A stretch of 64,000 nt of DNA from VXNE01 sp965205735 (GTDB lineage Bacteria > Pseudomonadota > Gammaproteobacteria > Pseudomonadales > Azotimanducaceae): the NCBI GenBank assembly GCA_965205735.1, contig OZ242179.1:3348001-3412000 (forward strand), read 5' to 3'. Shown here one piece after another: positions 42,152-50,489 of the stretch. Under the pieces are notes generated by a model, which searched no databases, was not told where the DNA came from, and saw nothing but the letters and a program-made list of their open reading frames with translations. Every line of letters starts with the position of its first letter. Within the stretch, counting starts at the first letter, position 1. The position numbers were made by a program, and so were the translations under genes.

Positions 42152-45100
42152 TCACGTTCCCCGGCCGAGAACCTCAACGACCTCAGCAACCACCTGCAAC
42201 TCGCCCTCATCCTCGCCCGTCAGGACAATCGGCTCGAAGTCCGCGTTGACCGGCTTGAGTGTGATCTTCGTGTGCTGCCACGAGTCTTCGTCGCCCGTCT
42301 TCTCGCTCTCGTAACGCTTGACGGTGTAGCGCTCGCCGCTCTCCGGATCGGCGGCGTCGCGCATTTGCACGAGCACGGTCTTGCCCTGGCGCGTACCCGC
42401 GACGGGTGCCGCGAATAGGCAATACCCGCCGTCGGGGATGGCCGGCTCCATGGACTTGCCGACCACTTGGGCGACGAACATGCCGCGACGCAGGCGTCGC
42501 TTGGTGTCGACTGCTGCCCAGGCAAAGTCATCGTCGTCGATGTGCTGGGTGTCGCTGAATGCGCCCGCCGCAGCCTTGAGCGGGACGAGCGGCACGCAGG
42601 TCACGTAGCGTTCCTCCGGCTTGGGCTCGACGATCCGCAGGCGGGGCGGCAGGGCGCTGGATCCCGCGTCCGCCGCCGCTCCGCGAGCTTCGTTACTCCT
42701 CAGCCGGCGATACGTTTCCGATGCCATCCAGGCTGTCACGAGCTTCTGGAAGGACGCGTCGTTCATGAACCGGACGAATATTTCCTCGTTCTGGTCCATG
42801 CGCTCGACGAACAGACTATCCAACAGGCTCTTGAACACCAGCTCGAACTTGTCGCCCGGGTTGACTGCGGCTGCCTGCCGCAGACCGTCGTCGGCCATGG
42901 CCGCTTCGACAATCTGGTCGAAGAAGAGCTGATCGGCCTGGTTGAAGTCCGTGCCGAAGCGCTCGTTCACGATGTCGATGAGTTGCGATAGCGGCATGGG
43001 CTGCGGCCGCGCCAAGCCGCTGCCGACCTCCGTGGGGCCGTCCAGAGGCCGAGCCTCACCGTCTTGAAGCGAGATGGATCCCTCGCTGATCTTCTGCAGC
43101 CGGTAGTACTCAAGCTGCACCTCGTCATCGAACTGGTACGCCGGGCCACTCTTGCGGCGCGGCAATTTTGCCGCGAGATGGCGGAGGAACACGTACAGGC
43201 GCTCAATGTCGGAGTCCTGGTACGGAATGACTTGGCTCAGGAACCCATACAGGTTCAGCAACGCCTGCAACTTGCCGCGCCAGTCTTCAGCCTCCTCCTC
43301 GTTATCGTCCCGGCGTACTGTGAAACGCGACACTGCCGGATCTAGAACGGCGTTCATGGTCCGGTGATCCATCGCGCTGTGCCGTCGCTTCGGCGCAAAG
43401 TAGACGGCGCTGAACCGCTCAACCTCCTCGTCGAGGTAAATTCCCGAAGCATCCAACTCGGCCTTGATCGCGTACATTCGGGCGGGGTCGACTTGCTCGC
43501 CCATCTCGGCACCTTCGTAGTAGGTCTTGAAGGCTTCGCGAATCTCCTCCCTGTCGTTCACGAAGTCCAGGACGAACGCGTCTTCCTTGAGTGGATGAAC
43601 GCGGTTCAGCCGAGACAACGTCTGCACGGCCTGGATGCCCGCAAGCCGCTTGTCCACGAACATCGTGTGAAGGAGCGGTTGATCGAACCCGGTCTGGTAC
43701 TTCTCCGCGACGAGCAGGACCTGATACTCCTGGGTCGCGAACTTCTCGGGCAGCTCTTTCTCGGAAATGCCGTGGTTCATGCCCGGTTCGGTGTAGGTGA
43801 CGTCCGTCAGTTTGTCGTCCACTACCGTGCCCGAAAAGGCCACAAGAGACTTGATCGCGTAGCCCTTCGCCTGGATGTAGCGATCAAAGCTCTGCTTGTA
43901 CCGAACCGCTTCCAGGCGCGACCCGGTCACCACCATCGCCTTGGCCCGGCCGCCGATCTTGTGCCGCGTAACGGCTTGGAAATGCTCGATCATCACCTCG
44001 GTCTTCTGCGCGATATTGTGCGGATGCAGCCTCATGAAACGCGCCAGCGCTAGCGCTGCCTTCTTGCGCTCGACGTTCGGATCGTCCTCGCAGGCTTTGA
44101 GCAGCTTGAAGTACGCCCCGTAGGTGGTGTAGTGCTTAAGCACGTCGAGGATGAATTCCTCCTCGATGGCCTGGCGCATGGTGTAGCGGTGTGCCGGCTG
44201 TCCATCGCGGCCGAACACGGCGAACGTCTTGTGCTTGGGCGTGGCGGTGAAGGCGAAGAAGCTTAGGTTCGCCTGCTTGCCGCGCTTCGCCATGCTGCGG
44301 AAGAGTTGCTCCAAGTGTTCCTGACCTTCCTTGGTCGCGCGCTGCTTGGCTTCTTCCCGCAGCCCCTCGCCGCCGAGGACCTCCTTGAGATCGGTTGCCG
44401 TCTCGCCGCCCTGAGAACTGTGGGCCTCGTCAACGACGACGGCACAACGCCGGGTGGCGAGCATTCCGGTACTGGTCGTCCCGCGTTCCTCGGCCATCTT
44501 CAGTAACTGGCGCGACACGAAAGGGAATTTCTGCAATGTGGTGATGATGATCGGCACCGCATTCTCAAGCGCTTCGGCGAGCTGTCGCGAGCTCGCATCG
44601 ATCCGCTGCACCACGCCGCGCTTGTGTTCGAACTGGTAGATCGTGTCCTGGAGCTGTTGATCGAGCACGACGCGGTCCGTGACGACAATAACGCTGTCGA
44701 AGACGCGCTCGTTGGCAGCATCGTGCAGGGACGAGAGCCGATGCGTCAGCCAACCGATGGTGTTGCTCTTGCCGCTGCCGGCAGAATGCTCAACGAGGTA
44801 GTTGTGCCCTACGCCCTCGCTACGTGCGGTGTCTACCAGCATGCGTACCGCCCCGAGTTGATGGTAGCGAGGAAAGATCATGGTTTCCGTCTTGACCTTG
44901 CGCCCCTGTTCGTCACGTCTCTCGTCGATTTGCAAGTGGATGAAGCGGGCGAGGATGTCGAGCAGGCTGTCACGCTGTAGCACTTCTTCCCAAAGGTAGG
45001 CCGTGCGGTAGGTTCGACCTGCTGGGTCGGATGGGTTCCCGGCTGCTCCGTCCCGCCCTTTGTTGAAGGGAAGAAAATGCGTCGCCGTGCCTGCTAGGCG

Positions 45101-45700
45101 GGTGGTCATGAGCACGGACTCGGTGTCCACGGCGAAGTGCACAAGTGTGCGGCGCTTGAATTCGAAGATCGGCTCGCGCGGGTCGCGGTCCTGCTTGTAC
45201 TGCCGGCGCGCGTCCTCGGCCGACTGGCCCGTGAGTGGGTTCTTCAGCTCCAGCGTAGCTGCGGGAATGCCGTTTAAGCTCAACGTCACATCGAGCGATT
45301 TCTCGGAGCGTGGTGAGAAGTGGAGTTGGCGCGTAATCCCGAGTCGGTTGGCGGCGTAACGGGCTTCAAGCTCCGGATTTAGTTCGTGCGCGGCCTTGAA
45401 GTACGCGGCATGGAGCGTTCGCCCATAACACTTGAACCCGTGTCGCAGGGTCGCGAGCGAGCCGTGGATGTCCATCCACTTGCATAGGTCCCCGAGAATC
45501 TGATCGCCGGTACTGTCCCCGTGCAAGGCCTCCAGCTTTGCCCACTCCTTCGGCTGAGTCTCGCGGATGAAGGTGAGGACCGTCTCCGGAAAGATCGCAC
45601 GCTCGCGGTCAAAGCCCTCGCCGGCGACCGATACGTATCCGTTCTCAAGCAGGTGTGCTTCGATTACGGTTTCGAAAGCGGCTTCGGTCGTGCGTTTCAT
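42152..45700 (-). CDS. hsdR: Type I restriction enzyme R subunit fused to a C-terminal LexA/S24 peptidase-like domain
   Basis: The 1182-residue protein has an HSDR_N nuclease domain (Asp137, Glu151, Lys153 in LELKNP), a superfamily 2 motor with Walker A HSAGSGKS (305-312) and a DEAH box in VVVDEAHSSQ, a helicase C half and a helical C-region to about 1000. Residues about 1035-1182 are unlike normal HsdR. They hold VPLVPLKAAAG, resembling the LexA cleavage region with an Ala1045-Gly1046 bond, then Ser1083 in VGKSMEPAIPDGG and Lys1128 in YTVKRY, the Ser/Lys dyad of S24 peptidases. HsdR with HsdM and HsdS would translocate and cut unmodified DNA. The tail suggests control by self-cleavage (inference). 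Confidence 0.9.
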   Translation of the reverse strand: MKRTTEAAFETVIEAHLLENGYVSVAGEGFDRERAIFPETVLTFIRETQPKEWAKLEALHGDSTGDQILGDLCKWMDIHGSLATLRHGFKCYGRTLHAAYFKAAHELNPELEARYAANRLGITRQLHFSPRSEKSLDVTLSLNGIPAATLELKNPLTGQSAEDARRQYKQDRDPREPIFEFKRRTLVHFAVDTESVLMTTRLAGTATHFLPFNKGRDGAAGNPSDPAGRTYRTAYLWEEVLQRDSLLDILARFIHLQIDERRDEQGRKVKTETMIFPRYHQLGAVRMLVDTARSEGVGHNYLVEHSAGSGKSNTIGWLTHRLSSLHDAANERVFDSVIVVTDRVVLDQQLQDTIYQFEHKRGVVQRIDASSRQLAEALENAVPIIITTLQKFPFVSRQLLKMAEERGTTSTGMLATRRCAVVVDEAHSSQGGETATDLKEVLGGEGLREEAKQRATKEGQEHLEQLFRSMAKRGKQANLSFFAFTATPKHKTFAVFGRDGQPAHRYTMRQAIEEEFILDVLKHYTTYGAYFKLLKACEDDPNVERKKAALALARFMRLHPHNIAQKTEVMIEHFQAVTRHKIGGRAKAMVVTGSRLEAVRYKQSFDRYIQAKGYAIKSLVAFSGTVVDDKLTDVTYTEPGMNHGISEKELPEKFATQEYQVLLVAEKYQTGFDQPLLHTMFVDKRLAGIQAVQTLSRLNRVHPLKEDAFVLDFVNDREEIREAFKTYYEGAEMGEQVDPARMYAIKAELDASGIYLDEEVERFSAVYFAPKRRHSAMDHRTMNAVLDPAVSRFTVRRDDNEEEAEDWRGKLQALLNLYGFLSQVIPYQDSDIERLYVFLRHLAAKLPRRKSGPAYQFDDEVQLEYYRLQKISEGSISLQDGEARPLDGPTEVGSGLARPQPMPLSQLIDIVNERFGTDFNQADQLFFDQIVEAAMADDGLRQAAAVNPGDKFELVFKSLLDSLFVERMDQNEEIFVRFMNDASFQKLVTAWMASETYRRLRSNEARGAAADAGSSALPPRLRIVEPKPEERYVTCVPLVPLKAAAGAFSDTQHIDDDDFAWAAVDTKRRLRRGMFVAQVVGKSMEPAIPDGGYCLFAAPVAGTRQGKTVLVQMRDAADPESGERYTVKRYESEKTGDEDSWQHTKITLKPVNADFEPIVLTGEDEGELQVVAEVVEVLGRGT

Positions 45701-45730
45701 CAGGCTGATCTCGATGTGGCGACCATCACA

Positions 45731-46132
45731 CTATGGTGACTCGGCTTCTCTCAAAACGGAAAAACCGAGCGCCTCCGCAACGGCGCCCTGCCGCGCGTCG
45801 AGCGTGGCGAACGAGAGGCTGTCAGGCTCCGGGGAGACATAAAGCGCCGTCGCGACATGCCACAGGTCGGCGCCTCGCAAGTAACTTGTTTCGAGCACTA
45901 TCGAGAACTCGGGAGCAAGCGTCCTATTGGGCAGTACCCATTCGATCCCCGCGATTGCGCTTTCTTGAAAGAGAAGATTCTCGCGTGCGAACGCGGCGCG
46001 CAGTTCGGCTTCGAGCAGGTTGGACGATATCAGGCGAGCGAATTCGTCCAGCCGCCGCGAGTGGGCCGCCGCACCTGGTTCGTCGAAGGCGATGGCCGTC
46101 AACACCGAGGTGTCAACGTACACGATGCTCAT
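45731..46132 (-). CDS. PIN-domain toxin paired with a Phd-type antitoxin
   Basis: The 133-residue protein begins MSIVYVDTSVLTAIAFDEPG, the PIN first strand with catalytic Asp. It also has Glu in SSNLLEAELRAAF, Asp in LRGADLWHVATAL and Asp in FATLDARQGAVAEALGF, the remaining metal ligands. The start overlaps the antitoxin stop by 4 bases (ATGA). It lies 30 bases before hsdR on the same strand, so readthrough into hsdR is likely. Probable role: RNase toxin of a type II module lodged in the restriction operon, where it could punish loss of the operon (inference). Confidence 0.8.
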   Translation of the reverse strand: MSIVYVDTSVLTAIAFDEPGAAAHSRRLDEFARLISSNLLEAELRAAFARENLLFQESAIAGIEWVLPNRTLAPEFSIVLETSYLRGADLWHVATALYVSPEPDSLSFATLDARQGAVAEALGFSVLREAESP

Positions 46133-46407
46133 TCGCCCCGCTCGGCGAGAAACCTTGCAAGCGCGCCAGGTCGTTGTCCAACTGGCCCCATTGTCTGCCT
46201 TGGGATGGCCGAGTGAACGAGCTCACCGCTGCGCTCAAGGTCCTTCAGCCTCTCGTCAAGCGTTGGATTCTGCCGGTGTCTAAGCGAACGAATCTCGGCC
46301 ACTGGTTCCCCGCGATAAGACACGGTGACGGTCTTGCCTTCGCGCACGTGCCGAATGACCTCGGAAAACCGCGCCTTTGCTTCATGGATTGAATAGTTGA
46401 GTGCCAT
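46129..46407 (-). CDS. Phd/YefM-type antitoxin
   Basis: The 92-residue protein starts with NYSIHEAKARFSEVIRHVR and continues GKTVTVSYRGEPVAEIR, the standard Phd/YefM DNA-binding fold. The C-terminal third, Pro/Arg/Glu-rich and probably disordered, would wrap the PIN toxin encoded immediately downstream with a 4-base overlap. A gap of 60 bases separates it from the DUF4365-TPR gene. Confidence 0.8.
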   Translation of the reverse strand: MALNYSIHEAKARFSEVIRHVREGKTVTVSYRGEPVAEIRSLRHRQNPTLDERLKDLERSGELVHSAIPRQTMGPVGQRPGALARFLAERGE

Positions 46408-46467
46408 GGTGTCACTTTAGCCAGTCAGACTAGTCGTGGCAACCGCATAGCCGAATATCTTGGCTAT

Positions 46468-48423
46468 TCAGGGCCGACGAGATAGTAGACTTGGGAAGTC
46501 TCTCTGGAGATTCAGCGATAGCTGATGTGTTGGAAATCGTCGTATCGCTTCCTTCCAGGTTGCCGTTGCGTCTGCCTCCTTATGAGAGTTCCAATAGACG
46601 CCTCCCAGATTGAACCAAGCCCGATCATAGTTTGCATCCAGTTGCAGGGAACGATTGTAGGCATTGATGCATCCCTCAACATCGCCAGTTCCTTCGCTTG
46701 CGACGGCAACCTGGAACCAACTCTTGGCGTCCGGTTGATGTTCTTCCGCCTCCAGTAACAGTATGGGCAGAGCTTCTTCGTGCCTGCCCAGGAAATTCAA
46801 TGCGGTTGCCAGGCAATAGCCGTATTCGGCTGGCGAAAGTTCAAAAGCTTTGCGATAGCATTTCTCAGCCTCTGACCAATCCTCTTCGTCTTGGGCCCAG
46901 TGGCCGACTCGGTCCCATAAGAACGCTGGGTCCGGTGCGCCTCTGGCTACCACATCAGCAACGGTCTGTTTGAAGCCATCATAGGTCCATAAGGACTCGC
47001 CACCATTAGCGTGGAGAAGCCAGACGCAAAGTAGTCTCTCTCTCTTAGGGATCAAGTCGTCAGTGAATCTCCGCAAGTACGTGTCCCAAAATTGGACTGC
47101 GCCTTTTGCTGCGTCCAAAGACGTTCGGCCGTACGTAGCCACGAGTCTCGCACACCACGGCGATACCCACGCCAACTCATTTCCACTACTCATTAGGGCG
47201 CGAATATCGCGAAAAGCTTCCTTGATTTTCCCCTGCGTGAGCAATATCTCCGCGCGCCAACCCTGCACCGATGGCAATGTTCCAGCAGAGTCGGCAGGCC
47301 AAACGATTGCGTCCAAGTGCTCTAGCGCACGATCAAGGTTCGCGTTCTTGCGTTTGTGCCAAAGGGCCAGTGCGAAATGCGCCTCAGCGAGGTTGGGGTC
47401 CAATTGCAGTGCTCGGGTGTAGAACGCGTGGGCTGCACCAGGATTGTTGAGCTTCTCCATAGCCGCTCCAAGATTCTTGCAGCATCGGGCGGCAACATCT
47501 GGGGCGCTTCCCTGATCCACAAAACCCAACGCGGAATTATAGGCATCCCTTGCTTTTTCATGCTCGTCTATCGCGAGCCAGCCATTGCCAACGCAATAAA
47601 GCAAAGACCCTGGCGACAATTCGCCGTCATTGACGGCACTGCGTATAACCTCGATTCCGTCGACAATACGGGACCTGGTACATTCTCTCCCGTTTATCCC
47701 TAAGTTGATTTCGGCCATATATGCGAGCATGAACTTCCCGTTCGAAGGACCGAGGGACGCCCGGAACTTGTCAAAGGATCGGCTTATTGTTCTGTCATGA
47801 CCGCGCTCATAAAGCTCGGCCAGCATCTCTTCGGCTTGTTTTTGATCAGCGGGAACGGGTACGTCGATGTCTCCCTCTTCCAGGAAGGAGGAGATGTTTT
47901 CGGGCGGGTGCGTCGCAAAGTACAACCGATGGTCTCTCGCCCCTTTCGCACAAGCAACTACATATTCCTTCAGGGTCCGTTGAAAGCCGTCGTCAAAATC
48001 ATCCCAAAATCTTACCGAGACGGTTTTTTGATTGATCCAACCTGTACTGCGATGCTCATATTCGCGGACGACGTCATCAACCCTCCGAACCAATAGCTGC
48101 TTTGAGGAGGCGTGGTAGCAGACGAATATCGAGCCCGGCGGCATAACCAGATAGTTCAAGTTTGCTCTGTCGATCGATAGGCTGACGGAACCATCTGTAT
48201 TTCTGTCGCGCCCGGTCCCTTTCAGTTGAACGTGTACTCTTACATTTGTCATTGCTCCGGCATCGCTTGCTTCAAGCTGAAAGTCGGTACCGTAGTCGTG
48301 GTTGTCCACCGCTTGAATGACAAACTCTCCACATTCGAATATCGCCTTTCGGAAAGCAGTTTCGGATTGCTCTTCGGTACGGCGATTTCTATCGCGTTTG
48401 GGAAAGTCGTCTAAGTACGACAT
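46468..48423 (-). CDS. DUF4365 nuclease-like domain fused to tetratricopeptide repeats
   Basis: Of 651 residues, about 1-170 are a DUF4365 domain: RRTEEQSETAF with Glu21, DYGTDFQLE with Asp47, and VQLKGTG with Gln66/Lys68. That layout fits a PD-(D/E)xK-type fold with a QxK variant, as in many DUF4365 proteins. Residues about 250-650 are helical TPR pairs (for example LGAAMEKLNNPGAAHAFYTR, LDPNLAEAHFALALWHKR, LDANYDRAWFNLGGVYW). The gene sits inside the hsd cluster on the same strand, 171 bases after ptuB and before the Phd/PIN pair. It is likely an accessory defence protein in which TPRs sense or recruit and the N-domain cuts. The activity is inference. Confidence 0.8.
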   Translation of the reverse strand: MSYLDDFPKRDRNRRTEEQSETAFRKAIFECGEFVIQAVDNHDYGTDFQLEASDAGAMTNVRVHVQLKGTGRDRNTDGSVSLSIDRANLNYLVMPPGSIFVCYHASSKQLLVRRVDDVVREYEHRSTGWINQKTVSVRFWDDFDDGFQRTLKEYVVACAKGARDHRLYFATHPPENISSFLEEGDIDVPVPADQKQAEEMLAELYERGHDRTISRSFDKFRASLGPSNGKFMLAYMAEINLGINGRECTRSRIVDGIEVIRSAVNDGELSPGSLLYCVGNGWLAIDEHEKARDAYNSALGFVDQGSAPDVAARCCKNLGAAMEKLNNPGAAHAFYTRALQLDPNLAEAHFALALWHKRKNANLDRALEHLDAIVWPADSAGTLPSVQGWRAEILLTQGKIKEAFRDIRALMSSGNELAWVSPWCARLVATYGRTSLDAAKGAVQFWDTYLRRFTDDLIPKRERLLCVWLLHANGGESLWTYDGFKQTVADVVARGAPDPAFLWDRVGHWAQDEEDWSEAEKCYRKAFELSPAEYGYCLATALNFLGRHEEALPILLLEAEEHQPDAKSWFQVAVASEGTGDVEGCINAYNRSLQLDANYDRAWFNLGGVYWNSHKEADATATWKEAIRRFPTHQLSLNLQRDFPSLLSRRP

Positions 48424-48594
48424 TTATAGCATGCCAGTTTTCTGAGTTTGTTAAGCTTTAGCATATACTCTCAGAGTTTGGGTAAAGGTGGCCCGTGCGA
48501 AGTAATGTCCTCGTTCAACATCCTTGAGTACGAGCAGAACTGCTTACGTCGTGGGCAAGGACGATGTCGCCGGTATCGGCGTGAGGGGACTCGC
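48424..48594. promoter_or_regulatory. Intergenic gap inside the defence cluster with a small palindrome
   Basis: This 171-base gap between ptuB and the DUF4365-TPR gene is more AT-rich near 48430-48475 and contains the palindrome ACTCTcAGAGT (48467-48477), about 45 bases before the DUF4365-TPR start. It may hold a separate promoter, so the DUF4365-TPR gene need not depend on the hsdM transcript. No firm -10/-35 call was made. Confidence 0.35.
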
Positions 48595-49236
48595 TCATGC
48601 TGCCAGCCTGCGCTCCAGCCACCACAAGACGACTTGGCAGTAGGGCGCCAGCTCACCGTCGCCGCCGATGTAGTGGTCCCGCTTCAGAGCGAAATGGTCG
48701 CGTGGCACGGGGCCGCCAATCCGAGCCTTCTCATGGTTCCACCAATCGAGGATGGCACTAAGAAGATTTTTCCGATTGTTCTTCAGCACAGGGAGATTGA
48801 GATTCAACACGTTGTTGATCTGCTGATCGAAATTCGCTTCATCCGAACGGATGGAGCCATCCGCCTCGTACCGGATGCGCGTCTCGATGTGGTGTACAGG
48901 GTTGGCGGGGTTCCATTCAACGTCGCGGTTCCCCTTCCTCGTATCGCAGTGCTGGAGGTGAGCTGGCTGTCCTTCCCCGCCGGGGCAGGCGCCGAGGAGA
49001 TTACGATAGTTGAGTTGCTCGCCACGGTTCAGTGATTGGCACCTCCAGTGCTCGATCTTCATGGACTCTGGCTCGGGGCGGATGCGGCCCATGCAATAGC
49101 AGCACAAACCCCGCTGCTCGGTGACGAGAGCGTTCCGGAGTTCGTCCTTGGGGACGTAATTGTCGTAGTCGGAGTGCGGCGTCTTGCGATGCGCCATCAG
49201 GCTCGCCGGTTCGGGACCCTTAGTGATCGCCCTCAC
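48595..49236 (-). CDS. ptuB: Septu PtuB-like HNH nuclease (TIGR02646 family)
   Basis: The 213-residue protein has the TIGR02646/PtuB pattern: CCYCMGRI (Cys45-Cys48), KIEHW with Glu62/His63, LNYRNLLGAC with Asn76 and Asn79, and HCDTRKGN (96-103). Together these are an HNH-type metal finger nuclease. The start overlaps the ptuA stop by 4 bases. By established knowledge PtuA and PtuB form the Septu anti-phage system, in which the ATPase holds the nuclease and releases its DNA or tRNA cutting on infection. The same family also occurs beside retrons and type I restriction genes, and the latter is the case here. Confidence 0.85.
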   Translation of the reverse strand: MRAITKGPEPASLMAHRKTPHSDYDNYVPKDELRNALVTEQRGLCCYCMGRIRPEPESMKIEHWRCQSLNRGEQLNYRNLLGACPGGEGQPAHLQHCDTRKGNRDVEWNPANPVHHIETRIRYEADGSIRSDEANFDQQINNVLNLNLPVLKNNRKNLLSAILDWWNHEKARIGGPVPRDHFALKRDHYIGGDGELAPYCQVVLWWLERRLAA

Positions 49237-50489
49237 TCCTCACCCTCCAGGAAATCGAGGAGGGTTCGTATGCGGGTGATTTCAGGATCATTTTCACCCA
49301 GGCGGTCGACAAGCCTGGGCAACAACCCACGAGCTGTCGCGTAACGCTGCTCGCCAACTTCCTGGGACACGTTTGCGAGCAGCATCTGGATTTCTTTGGT
49401 GCGCGATTCTGCGTCCATGATCTCTTCAAGTACCCGGCTCGAGTCCACTCCGAATGAATGTGTCGGCGAATGGACCTCACCACCCCTGATGAACTGAATG
49501 CGATTATGCTCGACCTCGCCGATCACCTGCGGCGAATGGGTGGTCGCAATGAACTGGCATTTGGGGAATGTCTCGGTCAGGTTCCCGGCGATCTGTCGCT
49601 GCCAATCTGGATGGAGGTGGAGCTCGATCTCGTCGATCAGAACGACCGCCTCGGCCTCGGCCGCGGGATCCTCCATGTTCGGGTTGGCTTGGGCCAACCG
49701 GCGGGTAAGGTCGAGCACCACTGCCAACACACCCCGTTCGCCATCCGAGAGATGGCGTACCGGCAACGGCGTGTCGCCGCGGTCGATTAGGAGGGAGTGA
49801 CTGCTGTCCTCTTCCGCAGGCCGCAGGTTTCGATAGCCCGGGAGGAAGCGCGTCACCGCGTTATCAAAGGCAACCAGCATCTGTTTCGCCGACGCCCGTT
49901 CCGAACCCAATGCCTGCTGCACCCGCATCCAGGCTGCGAATTCACCCAGTTGTAGCCCCCGATTTGATAAGGCACCCGCGAACGCAGCGGAAACGCTGCC
50001 GGTTGCGGCGTCTTGCCGGGACGCTCGATTGGACGCAACGGACCGGTCGGTCGAGAACAGGACCGCGAGAAGTTGGCCTTCCGACCCGCCGCCGTTGCCG
50101 TCCGTTGGAATTCCCCCATAGAACTCCTCTATCGGTCTGTTGTGTGTTTTCTCTTCTTTGCGCAACCATTGCGTCTGATCTTGCAGGGGGTTGTGATGCC
50201 GGAACCTGTGAAGTAGATACCCATATTTCTTACCGGCGCACTCAAGGTCGCATTCGGCTTGCAAAGCTCCCACGTCAACACGGATATCGTCTGCTTCAAA
50301 GAACCTCCCATATCTTGGATAATGTTTTGCGTGCCTGACGATGGCGGAAAAGCAGACGGCCAAGGTATCGAGAACGGTGGTCTTGCCCACGCCGTTGACG
50401 CCCGCGACGAGGTTGAAGCCCGGCCGAAAGTCAAGCTCGGCCACCTCGACCGCGCGAACATTGGCTAGTTTGAGGCGAGTGACTCTCAT
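49233..50489 (-). CDS. ptuA: Septu PtuA-like ABC-type ATPase
   Basis: The 418-residue protein has an SMC/OLD-like ABC ATPase layout: N-terminal strand MRVTRLKLANVRAV, Walker A GVNGVGKTT (30-38), signature LSDGERG (247-253), Walker B VVLIDEIELHLHP (282-294) and the switch His in ATTHSPQ (315-321). This is the usual order and length of PtuA. It overlaps hsdS by 4 bases at its start and ptuB by 4 bases at its stop, so it is translationally coupled to both the modification genes and the nuclease. No reverse transcriptase is present, so it is not a retron effector here. Confidence 0.85.
   Translation of the reverse strand: MRVTRLKLANVRAVEVAELDFRPGFNLVAGVNGVGKTTVLDTLAVCFSAIVRHAKHYPRYGRFFEADDIRVDVGALQAECDLECAGKKYGYLLHRFRHHNPLQDQTQWLRKEEKTHNRPIEEFYGGIPTDGNGGGSEGQLLAVLFSTDRSVASNRASRQDAATGSVSAAFAGALSNRGLQLGEFAAWMRVQQALGSERASAKQMLVAFDNAVTRFLPGYRNLRPAEEDSSHSLLIDRGDTPLPVRHLSDGERGVLAVVLDLTRRLAQANPNMEDPAAEAEAVVLIDEIELHLHPDWQRQIAGNLTETFPKCQFIATTHSPQVIGEVEHNRIQFIRGGEVHSPTHSFGVDSSRVLEEIMDAESRTKEIQMLLANVSQEVGEQRYATARGLLPRLVDRLGENDPEITRIRTLLDFLEGEE

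Noticed and set aside
48595..50489. ATPase plus TIGR02646 pair as effectors of a retron
   Set aside because: No reverse transcriptase motif and no msr/msd-like DNA is present in the window. The pair is embedded in hsd genes, so Septu is the better call.
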